From: Desulfocurvibacter africanus subsp. africanus DSM 2603
Lineage (GTDB): Bacteria > Desulfobacterota > Desulfovibrionia > Desulfovibrionales > Desulfovibrionaceae
NCBI RefSeq assembly: GCF_000422545.1
Contig: NZ_AULZ01000005.1
Coordinates: 1-64,000 of the forward strand
Direction: 5' to 3'
Length of the DNA: 64,000 nucleotides
This document shows positions 50,761-58,365 of this stretch, one piece after another. The translations under genes were made by a program, and so were the position numbers. Each line of letters starts with the position of its first letter. Within the stretch, counting starts at the first letter, position 1. The notes beneath the pieces were generated by a model. The model made no database searches, was not told where the DNA came from, and saw nothing but the letters and a program-made list of their open reading frames with translations.

Positions 50761-51480
50761 ATGGCGGTGCGAAGCCCGTTGGAGAAACTGCGCAGGCGCA
50801 GGATGGATCAGGAAGGAGGAGAGGACTGGCACCTCTCCCTGGCCGACATGATGACCTTGCTGCTGTGCTTTTTCGTGCTGCTGGCCTCCATCTCCCAGGT
50901 GGACTACACCCTCTTCGACGAAATCGCCGGTTCCATGCAGACGGCCCTGAAACCGTCCGAGGCCCGCAAGTCGGGTCTGCGCGAGGCTGTTACCCGCGAG
51001 TTGGACAGGCAGGCCACCCTGGAGCACATCATAAGCGACCTGCAACAACGCTTTCGCGGCGAGGCCGCCGAGCACGTCCAATTTCAGCTGCGGCCCGGCG
51101 CCGTGGCCATCAACCTGCACGGCCCGGCCTTTTTCGACTCGGGCAGCGCCGAGCTGACCCCGGACGCCGTGCGCATGCTGCGCAAGATCGGCGTCGTGCT
51201 GGTGGGCGTGCCCTACCACCTGACCGTGGAAGGCCACACGGACAACGTGCCCATCCAGACCGGGGCCTTTGATTCCAACTGGGAACTCTCGGCCCTGCGG
51301 GCCACGCGCGTGGCCCGCTTCCTCATCAGCCAGGGCGTGCGGCCCGACAACATGAAAATCGTGGGTCTGGCCGACACCCGGCCCCTGCTGCCCAACAACG
51401 ACGCCAGCGGAGCCGCCCTGCCCGAGAACCAGACACGCAACCGCCGCGTGGTCATTCTTGTGGCTCCGGAAGGGAACTAG
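50761..51480 (+). CDS. motB: Flagellar motor stator protein MotB (OmpA domain)
   Basis: 239 aa. One N-terminal helix with the proton/sodium-binding Asp in WHLSLADMMTLLLCFFVLLA, then a linker and an OmpA/MotB peptidoglycan-binding domain (PAFFDSGSAELTPDAVRMLR, TVEGHTDNVPIQTGAFDSNW, LSALRATRVARFLISQGV, NRRVVILV). Complete and in the expected place after motA. A family B module starts 20 bp after the stop. Confidence 0.96.
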   Translation: MAVRSPLEKLRRRRMDQEGGEDWHLSLADMMTLLLCFFVLLASISQVDYTLFDEIAGSMQTALKPSEARKSGLREAVTRELDRQATLEHIISDLQQRFRGEAAEHVQFQLRPGAVAINLHGPAFFDSGSAELTPDAVRMLRKIGVVLVGVPYHLTVEGHTDNVPIQTGAFDSNWELSALRATRVARFLISQGVRPDNMKIVGLADTRPLLPNNDASGAALPENQTRNRRVVILVAPEGN

Positions 51481-51499
51481 GGCATTTCGCACAAGAGCC

Positions 51500-51562
51500 A
51501 GGAAGGGCTTTGCCCTTCCCGGACCCATCCCACCAGGGGCGGAAGCGTCCCTGGACCCGCGC
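51500..51562. repeat. Family B repeat, single arm (copy B5)
   Basis: GGAAGGGCTTTGCCCTTCC hairpin followed by CCAGGGGCGGAAGCGTCCCTGG-type stem and GACCCGCGCAT. Directly after motB; may act as its transcription end. Confidence 0.8.
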
Positions 51563-51989
51563 ATTTCGTTTGCAGAGTGCCATAGCCAAACAGGACGAAA
51601 TTGGGCGGGGTCCTTCACCGGACCCACGGCGAGCGCCCAACCCCAAGGCCATGCTCGCCCTCTCCGGCGACTCAGACCATGCCCGGCAGTATGCGACCGA
51701 TCCCTAGCTCCCCGCTCGTGTGAATTGACTCTCGGTTCACGGCAACCAGCCCATCAGATTTTTGGCGAATTGCCTAAAGGTCCGAGCCGACTTCCGCAAA
51801 ACCAAGAGACTCCCTGGCCAGGACCACTTCCTGATCCACCTTCGGTCCTGAAGAGCTGCGCAACTATTTCTTCCTGGCGATACCCAGACCGACCTCCCTG
51901 TGCTAATCCCCTGATGCAAGACTCCCTTGGATGCGCGGCCGTATGCATGGCAGCGCGGGCATGATCGAGCAATGGAGGTATGATCCGCG
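51563..51989. other. Non-coding gap after motB
   Basis: 427 bp. Apart from a small stem GGGTCC/GGACCC near 51615-51640 nothing is recognised: no gene, tRNA or clear promoter for the following methyltransferase. Confidence 0.45.
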
Positions 51990-52796
51990 ATGACTGAAGG
52001 GGTTCACCAGCGCGCCAGGCAGGTCGTGCGCTCATGGCTGGAGAGCGTCTCGGGCCGAACCGTTCACGGGCGCTCACGTCACTCGGACTTCGGGCGCAAG
52101 GCTTACGAACTCTGCAAGGGCAAGGGGCTGGAGATCGGCGCCCTGCACAACCCCTTCGACCTTGACGCCGAGGTCGTTTATTTGGACCAGCGCAAGACGG
52201 CCGAGCTACGCGCGCATTTTAAAAAGCACCCCAGGGTGCGGCGCATTTCGCAGATACAGCTCGTGTGGAAGGGCGATGCCTATCCTTTCATCGATGACAA
52301 CGCCTTCGACTTCGTCGTGAACAGCCATGTCCTTGAGCATGTCTGCAATCCGGGCCGGGTCATCCAGGAGTGGCTGCGCATCGTCCGGCCGGGCGGCATC
52401 GTGTACATGGTCGTGCCCGACAAGAATCACTGCTTCGACAGGCGCCGTGAGATCACCAGCCTCGAACACCTCATCCAGGATTACGAGGCGGACACCAAAC
52501 TCATCGAGCTTGCGCACTACCGCGACTACATCTTCAATACCGCGGGCGAGGCCGAGGTCACGCACGAGGCGAGCGAGGAGTTCGCCCAGAAGTGCTTCAA
52601 AGGCCAGACGAGCGTCCATGCGCACACCTTCACTGCCCGAAGCCTAGACGAATTCCTGCGCGCACTGGCCAAGCGTGTTCCCTTCGAGCTTGCCCTGTGC
52701 GAACAGCAACGCTCAGCGCCGCTGCACATCCATTGCGCCCTGCGCAAGGTAGGCCAGCCCGGGGTTCAAGCGCCTAATAGAGCATTTTGCTTTTGA
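51990..52796 (+). CDS. Class I SAM-dependent methyltransferase, stop supplied by repeat
   Basis: 268 aa. Motif I is LEIGALHNPFDLDAEVVYLD, a variant seen in methyltransferases of glycan and capsule clusters; the post-motif region is DFVVNSHVLEHVCNPGRVIQ and IVRPGGIVYMVVPDKNHCFD. Hydrophilic, cytoplasmic. The final residues NRAFCF and the TGA stop are encoded by a family A repeat, so the original end was probably a few codons beyond KVGQPG. Not in an operon; acceptor unknown. Confidence 0.85.
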   Translation: MTEGVHQRARQVVRSWLESVSGRTVHGRSRHSDFGRKAYELCKGKGLEIGALHNPFDLDAEVVYLDQRKTAELRAHFKKHPRVRRISQIQLVWKGDAYPFIDDNAFDFVVNSHVLEHVCNPGRVIQEWLRIVRPGGIVYMVVPDKNHCFDRRREITSLEHLIQDYEADTKLIELAHYRDYIFNTAGEAEVTHEASEEFAQKCFKGQTSVHAHTFTARSLDEFLRALAKRVPFELALCEQQRSAPLHIHCALRKVGQPGVQAPNRAFCF

Positions 52797-52908
52797 AAAT
52801 GCCCTGCAAGCCGTGCGTCGGCATGGCTTGCCGCCACGCGTAGGCGCAGGCGCAATTCACTTGCGCCGTTAACGCCGGAGCGGGCGTCTTAAAGGCAATC
52901 TGCTTTAA
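52777..52908 (-). repeat. Family A repeat (copy A6), supplies a stop codon
   Basis: Complete copy in minus orientation from TAGAGCATTTTGC to TCTGCTTTA. Its first 20 bases are translated as the last codons and stop of the methyltransferase. Confidence 0.92.
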
Positions 52909-53024
52909 GTAAGCTGAGCGCCGAACGAGGATGCCCCCGGCTGAGGTCCAGGACAAGGATCAGCACTCCAGGCTTTCACCTTTCCAATTCCACGGCAGAC
53001 GTCAAAGAGCCAGAAAACGAAAAT

Positions 53025-53085
53025 AGCCACCAGGGGAATCAAACCTCTGGTGGCTCGAGTCAGGGGAGGGCAAAGACCTTCCCTG
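53025..53085. repeat. Family B-like module after pspC (copy B6)
   Basis: Stem AGCCACCAG/CTGGTGGCT (with bulge) and GGGGAGGGCAAAGACCTTCCC-type stem, 18 bp beyond the pspC stop. Possible end of the pspABC transcript. Confidence 0.6.
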
Positions 53086-53102
53086 CTCTTTGGCGAACGA
53101 CT

Positions 53103-53561
53103 TCAACCCCGGCGCAAACGGCGATCCCAGTCGGCCTCGCGGGCCGAGCGCGAGGTTACGAGGTCCTCGATGCGCCGGATGCGGCCATCCACGCGCTCGT
53201 AGCGCTCGCGCAGGCTGCTCGTGGCGCGGGCCGGGTCGCGGGTGTACAAGTCGTACAGCTCCTGTTCATGCATATCGGCCGGCGGCAGGGCCGGTTCCGG
53301 CTTCATGAGCAGGGCGGCCAGGAAGTACAGGCCCACCAGTGGCCATAGACCCGTGAAGAGCATGCCGAGTATGAAGATCATGCGCACGACGAAGGCCGAG
53401 GTGCCCAGGTAGTTGGCTAAGCCCTTGCACACGCCGAGCAGAATGCCATTGCGCGAGCGATAGGGCCGCCGAGAGCCGCCAGAATTAATAAACCTACGAT
53501 GATTGCAACCATGGCCTTGGCGTCGGTGGCCACACATGGACCGATTCATATTCAGCCTCAT
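53103..53561 (-). CDS. pspC: Phage shock protein C (PspC domain)
   Basis: 152 aa. PspC core: SRNGILLGVCKGLANYLGTS followed by one or two membrane helices (FVVRMIFILGMLFTGLWPLV, GLYFLAALLM) and a charged C-terminal helix. A Cys/His-rich N-terminal stretch (MNRSMCGHRRQGHGCNHRRF) precedes the core and is unusual; it could bind a metal. The start overlaps the pspB stop by four bases. Inner-membrane sensor or effector of the envelope stress response with PspB. Confidence 0.9.
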   Translation of the reverse strand: MRLNMNRSMCGHRRQGHGCNHRRFINSGGSRRPYRSRNGILLGVCKGLANYLGTSAFVVRMIFILGMLFTGLWPLVGLYFLAALLMKPEPALPPADMHEQELYDLYTRDPARATSSLRERYERVDGRIRRIEDLVTSRSAREADWDRRLRRG

Positions 53562-53803
53562 GGCCGTCGTGCCTCCTTGTCCTCCAGGAGGATGGTCTCC
53601 AGGGCGTCCAGGCGACTCTCCAGGCGCTCCAGGCCCTGATGCAGCTCCTGCACTTGGCGGGCCTCGTCGCTTCCATTACGCAAGCGGCTGCCGCCAAAGA
53701 TGATCTTGAGCGCCGCCAGGATGAAGAAGCCGACGATGATGACCACAATGACCTTGGCGCCGGCGGCCACGGTGGTGGCCAGGAAAAAGAAGAACTCCTC
53801 CAT
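53558..53803 (-). CDS. pspB: Phage shock protein B
   Basis: 81 aa. One N-terminal membrane helix (FFFFLATTVAAGAKVIVVII) and a cytoplasmic leucine-zipper-like coiled coil (ELHQGLERLESRLDALETIL), the PspB plan. With PspC it senses inner-membrane damage and draws PspA away from PspF. Lies 12 bp after pspA and overlaps pspC. Confidence 0.9.
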   Translation of the reverse strand: MEEFFFFLATTVAAGAKVIVVIIVGFFILAALKIIFGGSRLRNGSDEARQVQELHQGLERLESRLDALETILLEDKEARRP

Positions 53804-53815
53804 GGGACTCCGCCT

Positions 53816-54490
53816 TTACTCTCCGGTTTTTTCGGGCGACTGGCCGGACTTGAGGCGGGCCAGCTCACGCTCGATGTCCTCGTCATGCTCCAGACGCGCG
53901 TACTCCTGCTCCAGGCTGGGCTTGCCGGGGCGTGCGGCCAGTTCGGCCTCGGCCTCCATGCGCTCGATGCGGTTCTCGATGTGGTCAAAGCGCAGCATGG
54001 CCGAGGCGGAGTCGTAGCGACGCAGGTTCTCGTAGGCCTGCTTGCGCGTCCTGGCGCGCATGTGCCTGGCCACCAGGCTGCGCTGCTTGTCCATGGCCGC
54101 GGCCAGCTTCTCCTCCAGCTTGGAGATATCCTCTTGGTATTGTGCCACATGCTCGTCGGCCATGGCCAGCTCGGCCTTGAGGCTGTCGGCGCGCTCGGCG
54201 AAACGGCGCTTCTCGATCAGGGCCTCGCGGGCCAGATCGTCGCGTCCCTTTTCCACGGCCAGTCTGGCGCGGACTTCCCAGGAGTCGAGCTTGGTCTGCA
54301 CGTCCTCGAATTCCCGGCCGATCTTCTTGCTTGCGGCCATGGCCTGGGCGCAGGAGGCCTTGACCTCCACCAGGGTCTCTTCCATCTCCTGGATCATAAG
54401 CCGGATGAGCTTTTCGGGCTCCTCGGCGCGGTCCAGGATGGAGTTGATATTGGAGTTGATGATGTCCCGCACGCGGGTGAAAATGCCCAT
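53816..54490 (-). CDS. pspA: Phage shock protein A
   Basis: 224 aa. ESCRT-III-like coiled-coil protein: MGIFTRVRDIINSNINSILD with the amphipathic N-terminal helix, EDPEKLIRLM-type motif present as EEPEKLIRLMIQEMEETLVE, and long heptad helices to the end. It binds and stabilises stressed inner membrane and inhibits PspF. GGGAGG lies five bases before ATG. First gene of pspABC, read from a sigma-54 promoter, divergent from pspF. Confidence 0.96.
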   Translation of the reverse strand: MGIFTRVRDIINSNINSILDRAEEPEKLIRLMIQEMEETLVEVKASCAQAMAASKKIGREFEDVQTKLDSWEVRARLAVEKGRDDLAREALIEKRRFAERADSLKAELAMADEHVAQYQEDISKLEEKLAAAMDKQRSLVARHMRARTRKQAYENLRRYDSASAMLRFDHIENRIERMEAEAELAARPGKPSLEQEYARLEHDEDIERELARLKSGQSPEKTGE

Positions 54491-54542
54491 GACGTCCTCC
54501 CAAATAGCTTAATGGTCATTGTCGCCAAACCTGCGGGGAGTA

Positions 54543-54559
54543 AAGCACTTAGCATGCCT
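54543..54559 (-). promoter_or_regulatory. Sigma-54 (-24/-12) promoter of pspABC
   Basis: On the minus strand AGGCATGCTAAGTGCTT: the GG and GC dinucleotides are separated by exactly 10 bases, with good agreement to TGGCACG-N4-TTGCT. It is about 50 bp before pspA and divergent from the sigma-54 activator gene pspF, the expected arrangement. Confidence 0.65.
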
Positions 54560-54684
54560 ATGGCCGTCGGGATAAGCTTTCCAAGGAGATACGCGCTTGG
54601 CCTTCCTTGACGAAGGCCTCCTGCGAGGCTATTTCCGCCACATGTTGGCAAACCACACCACAATAAACCTGAGGGCGGCTTGCC

Positions 54685-55746
54685 ATGGCGCGTGACTCCA
54701 ATTCCTATGCGCCCTCCTACCAGGAGGCTCTGGGCAGTTCCGAGGCGTTCCTGCACTGCCAGGAGCGCTTGTCCCTGGCGGCCAAGGTCAACCGGCCACT
54801 GCTCATCATCGGCGAGCGTGGCACGGGCAAGGAGCTGGCCGCGCGCAAGGTGCACTATTTGTCCCCGCGCTGGCGGCAGCCGCTGGTCACACTCAACTGC
54901 GCGGCGCTTGCGCCTACGCTCATCGAGTCCGAGCTGTTCGGCCACGAGGCCGGAGCCTTCACCGGCGCGCAGGGTCGGCGAGCGGGCCGTTTCGAGGAAG
55001 CCCACGATTCCACGCTGTTCCTGGACGAGATCGGCGCCATTCCGCTGGAGGCGCAGGAGAAGATCCTGCGCGTGGTGGAATACGGGACTTTCGAGCGCGT
55101 GGGCGGTTCGCGCACGGTGGAGGTGGATGTGCGCATCGTGGCCGCCACCAACGCCGATCTGCCGGCCCTGGCCGAAGCCGGGCGCTTCAAGCGCGACCTG
55201 CTGGACCGGCTGGCCTTCGAGGTCATCCACATCCCGCCCCTGCGCGAGCGCGGCGAGGACGTGCTCTTGCTGGCGCGGCATTTCGCTGGACGTATGGCCG
55301 CGGAACTGAGCCTGGGTCAGTCCCCGCGCTTCTCGCGCCAAGCCGAGCGGGCGCTACTGGCTCATGGCTGGCCGGGCAACGTGCGCGAGCTCAAGAACGT
55401 GGTGGAGCGCTCCCTGTTCCGCGCCGACAGGCCGCTCATCCGTGATGTCGCCCTTTCGCCCTTCGAGGACTGCGGTATTTTCATGATGGGCCGGGATTCG
55501 CAGCCGGATGCCAGCGCCCGTGAATCCTCGACGCAAACCCTGCACGATCTCAGTCAGCCGTCATCCGCATTGCCGGATTCCGGCGTGTCCTTCCACCAGG
55601 TCGTGCGCGAGTTCGAGCTGTCGCTCGTGCGTCGCGCCCTGGCCGCCGCGCGCCATAATCAGCGCAAGGCAGCCGATCTGCTCGGCTTGAGCTACGACCA
55701 GTTTCGCGGTTTGTACCGCAAGTTCATCAAGGAATTGGCTGAGTAA
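54685..55746 (+). CDS. pspF: Sigma-54 activator PspF
   Basis: 353 aa, no receiver or sensor domain, as in PspF. AAA+ domain from residue 15: Walker A GERGTGKELAARKVHY, the sigma-54 contact loop FGHEAGAFTGAQGRRAGRFE, Walker B STLFLDEIGAIPLEAQEKIL, VAATNADLP and RDLLDRLAFEVIHIPPLRER. A Ser/Asp-rich linker and a Fis-type helix-turn-helix (AAARHNQRKAADLLGLSYDQ) close the protein. It opens the pspA promoter unless PspA holds it. Convergent with the downstream MobA/HD gene. Confidence 0.95.
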   Translation: MARDSNSYAPSYQEALGSSEAFLHCQERLSLAAKVNRPLLIIGERGTGKELAARKVHYLSPRWRQPLVTLNCAALAPTLIESELFGHEAGAFTGAQGRRAGRFEEAHDSTLFLDEIGAIPLEAQEKILRVVEYGTFERVGGSRTVEVDVRIVAATNADLPALAEAGRFKRDLLDRLAFEVIHIPPLRERGEDVLLLARHFAGRMAAELSLGQSPRFSRQAERALLAHGWPGNVRELKNVVERSLFRADRPLIRDVALSPFEDCGIFMMGRDSQPDASARESSTQTLHDLSQPSSALPDSGVSFHQVVREFELSLVRRALAAARHNQRKAADLLGLSYDQFRGLYRKFIKELAE

Positions 55747-55788
55747 GGCAGGAGGTTAAGAGCCGAGTAGGGTCTGGATTCCGCCCGG

Positions 55789-56904
55789 CTAGCCCCAGAG
55801 TTGCTCGAGACTGCGGCCCATGGCGGCCTCCATGCGCTTTTGCATGCGCAGGGCGCGGGCCATGCGGCCCCTGATGGCCGCAGCCGCCTCGGGGTCGTGG
55901 CCGTGCAGCCTTAGCTTGGCCTCGAAGCGCTCCTCCACGCTCACCAATTGCTGCCCCTTGGCCAGCTTGTCGGCCAGGTAGACTATTTCGCGCTCGGTGA
56001 GCGGTGCGTCGGCGGGCAGGTCGATGTCGCGGTGCGCCTCCACGATGCCCGCCACCCTGGGAAACCCCAACTGATCGAGGATGCGTCCGCCCTCCCGCTC
56101 GTGGCTGGGCAAGCCCTTGGCCACGTCGTGCAGCAGGGCGGCTGCGGTGACGAGCCGCGCATCGGGCGCGGGTTCGTATCCGGCCCGCAGGAGCGCGCCG
56201 GCCATGGCCGAGGCGAAGCGTTCCACGGCGCGGCAGTGCGCCAGGCCGCGTTCGTTGACGTTCGGCCTGAGAGCGAGCAGCGTTTCGCACTCCTCGCGGT
56301 CAGGATAATCGAGGTAATCAAGCCGTTCGGCCAAGGCCGTCGCGTCCTGGTCCGTGTCCATGTCCAGCAGGATATGGCTGTCGGACACCGGGATATCCAA
56401 GGCGCGCTGCTCATTACGCGCCAAAAGCCCCATCAGCCCACCTTCACCACCCCAGGCCAGGATGTCGGCCTGCAGATCCGCCGGAAGCAGCGGCGGATGG
56501 CCGCGTTCGCCCCGGTAGGTGAGATGGAGGATGCGCTCGGGATTATCGGCATGCCGATCGAGGAGCAGCCGCACGGTACCGGGCCGCACCAGGGGGATGT
56601 CCACGGGCAGCAGCAGGAATGGCGCTCCTGGCGAAAGGCTGCGTACACCGGCCTGGATCGAAGAGAACATGCCCTCGCGGTACTCGGGATTGTCGATCAC
56701 CCGCGCGCCAGCCGCAACGGCCTCGGCTCGCGTCTCGGCCACGCGATGGCCGGTGACCACGCGCACGTCCTTCACCCCGGCAGCGTGGAACAGGTCTATT
56801 GTACGCACCAGCGAGCTGCGGCCGCCCAGATCGAGCAGCGGCTTGAAGCCCGTCATGCGCGAGGAGATCCCGGCGGCCAGCACGATTGCGACGACATCAG
56901 CCAC
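55789..56904 (-). CDS. MobA-like nucleotidyltransferase fused to HD phosphohydrolase domain
   Basis: 371 aa. Residues 1-195: MobA/MocA-type transferase (VVAIVLAAGISSRMTGFKPL, the L-A-A-G-x-S-x-R-M signature, and PFLLLPVDIPLVRPGTVRLL). Residues about 215-345: HD domain with HCRAVERFASAMAGALL, AAALLHDVAKGLPSHEREGG and IVEAHRDIDLP. The first half probably adds CMP or GMP to molybdopterin; the HD part could hydrolyse a phosphoester in the same path. It overlaps xdhC by eight bases, which supports molybdenum cofactor work for a xanthine-oxidase-family enzyme such as aldehyde oxidoreductase. Confidence 0.92.
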   Translation of the reverse strand: MADVVAIVLAAGISSRMTGFKPLLDLGGRSSLVRTIDLFHAAGVKDVRVVTGHRVAETRAEAVAAGARVIDNPEYREGMFSSIQAGVRSLSPGAPFLLLPVDIPLVRPGTVRLLLDRHADNPERILHLTYRGERGHPPLLPADLQADILAWGGEGGLMGLLARNEQRALDIPVSDSHILLDMDTDQDATALAERLDYLDYPDREECETLLALRPNVNERGLAHCRAVERFASAMAGALLRAGYEPAPDARLVTAAALLHDVAKGLPSHEREGGRILDQLGFPRVAGIVEAHRDIDLPADAPLTEREIVYLADKLAKGQQLVSVEERFEAKLRLHGHDPEAAAAIRGRMARALRMQKRMEAAMGRSLEQLWG

Positions 56905-57976
56905 GACGAGGTCCTCCGGCCCTGTGCAGGATCATCTCGGCCACGACGCTGACCCCGATTTCCTCGGGCGTCTGCGCGCCGATGTCCAGGCCGATGGGGC
57001 AATGCACGCGCGCGAAGTCATGCGGGCCGAAGCCCTTTTCCCCTAGTTTGCGGTAGGTCGCTTCGCGCTTGGCGCGGCTGCCGATCATGCCTATGTAGCC
57101 GGCGGCGGTGCGCAGCGTCTGCTCCAGGACATCGGCGTCGTGGCGGTGCCCCCTGGTCACGATGACCACATAGCTGGTGTCAGTCATGGGTTCGCGGGCA
57201 AGTTCGGGCAGTCCAAAGACATTGGCGAAGGAGGGCGGCGCAAGCAGCAGTTCGGCTTGAGGAAAGAGTTCCCTGCTGGCGAACTCGGGCCGATCGTCCA
57301 GCACCGCGATGCGGAAACCCGCGATGTGGGCCACATGCGCGATCTTCTGCGCCACGTGGCCGCCGCCGAACAGGTAGACCGTCTCCCTCGGCCGGTAATG
57401 CTCGACCAGCCAGTCCGCGCCCGGCTGTCGCACCAGGCTCCAGGGCTCCCAGCCGGCTTCCCGCAGCACGCCTTCCAGCTCCTGCTCCCCGGCGCACGAG
57501 CCCTGGCGCAACGCCGGCTGGCCCGCGTGCTCCGGGGCCCGCAGGCAACGGGCGATCTCCACGCCGTTTTCGTCCTCGCTCGCGCGCAGCATGGTCAGCA
57601 GCGTGAAGGGCCGCCGATCCTGGCGGCAGGTCTGCGCGGCCTGCAGCACCGGCAGCAGCTTCGCCGGGTCGATAATAGGCTCGATGAGCGCTTCAAGCCT
57701 GCCGCCGCAGATCATGTCCATGCCCTGGTCGCGCCCGCCGGTCAGATCGAAGGAGGCGCGCGCGGACCGGCCAGTGCGCAGGCTTGCACGCGCCATGTCC
57801 ATGGCCATGGCCTCGACTTGACCGCCGCCGATGGTCCCGGCGATGGAGCCGTCCGCGAACACGAGCATGCGCGCTCCCGCCGTGCGCGGCGTGGAGCCGT
57901 CCTGATGCAGAATGGTCACATGGGCCAAGGACTCGCCTCGCCCGAGGCGGTCCAACATGATATCCAGCAGGTCCAT
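56897..57976 (-). CDS. xdhC: XdhC/CoxI family molybdoenzyme maturation factor
   Basis: 359 aa. N-terminal XdhC/CoxI domain (VTILHQDGSTPRTAGARMLV, GSIAGTIGGGQVEAMAMDMA, GMDMICGGRLEALIEPI) and C-terminal Rossmann domain (VYLFGGGHVAQKIAHVAHIA, VVIVTRGHRHDADVLEQTLR, YIGMIGSRAK). This protein binds Mo cofactor, promotes its sulfuration and inserts it into xanthine-dehydrogenase-family enzymes. Operon with the MobA/HD gene. The target oxidoreductase is not in the window. Confidence 0.94.
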   Translation of the reverse strand: MDLLDIMLDRLGRGESLAHVTILHQDGSTPRTAGARMLVFADGSIAGTIGGGQVEAMAMDMARASLRTGRSARASFDLTGGRDQGMDMICGGRLEALIEPIIDPAKLLPVLQAAQTCRQDRRPFTLLTMLRASEDENGVEIARCLRAPEHAGQPALRQGSCAGEQELEGVLREAGWEPWSLVRQPGADWLVEHYRPRETVYLFGGGHVAQKIAHVAHIAGFRIAVLDDRPEFASRELFPQAELLLAPPSFANVFGLPELAREPMTDTSYVVIVTRGHRHDADVLEQTLRTAAGYIGMIGSRAKREATYRKLGEKGFGPHDFARVHCPIGLDIGAQTPEEIGVSVVAEMILHRAGGPRRG

Positions 57977-58365
57977 GGGTCGTTTCCTCGCTTATGCCTT
58001 GAAGTGCATAATTCATAATTCCCTTCACCCTTCTTTTGCAACCATTCCCGCGTCTTCGGAAAGCACGGCCAGGGAAGGCCATCTCTGCCCGATTACGGCC
58101 CGCCATGCTGGCAAAAAGCCCTGATCCTGCTATCCTGCGGCATTCCGGGGGGATTGGCCTTGCACCCGGCCACACTGTTACAAGACGACAAAGAACGAGG
58201 GGGGCCGGGGTAAATCATTTCCCCCGGTCGGGGTCCAGGGGTGAAACCCCTGGCCGCCGGAGGCATATTGTACGTATCCCATGGCGCCGGGACAGGAAGC
58301 CTCCGGCGGCCAAAGGGGCCGCGCCCCTTTGGAATCCCTTTTTTGAAAACGAAGCGGGGGCGGTC
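57977..58365. other. Gap between xdhC and GT4, mostly repeat
   Basis: 389 bp between divergent genes. 57977-58196 shows nothing recognisable beyond the xdhC leader (GAGGAAA site); 58197-58332 is repeat B7; 58333-58365 is the GT4 leader with a GCGGGGGCGG purine-rich site. Confidence 0.6.
58197..58332. repeat. Family B repeat pair (copy B7)
   Basis: GGGGCCGGGGTAAATCATTT then CCCCCGG; GGGGTCCAGGGGTGAAACCC then CTGG; GGCCGCCGGAGG and its inverted copy CCTCCGGCGGCC; and CCAAAGGGGC/GCCCCTTTGG. It sits just upstream of the GT4 gene that itself contains another family B element. Confidence 0.85.

Noticed and set aside
1-52908. Family A repeats as a CRISPR array
   Set aside because: Copies are single, thousands of bases apart, about 125 bp long and without spacers; no cas genes occur in the window.
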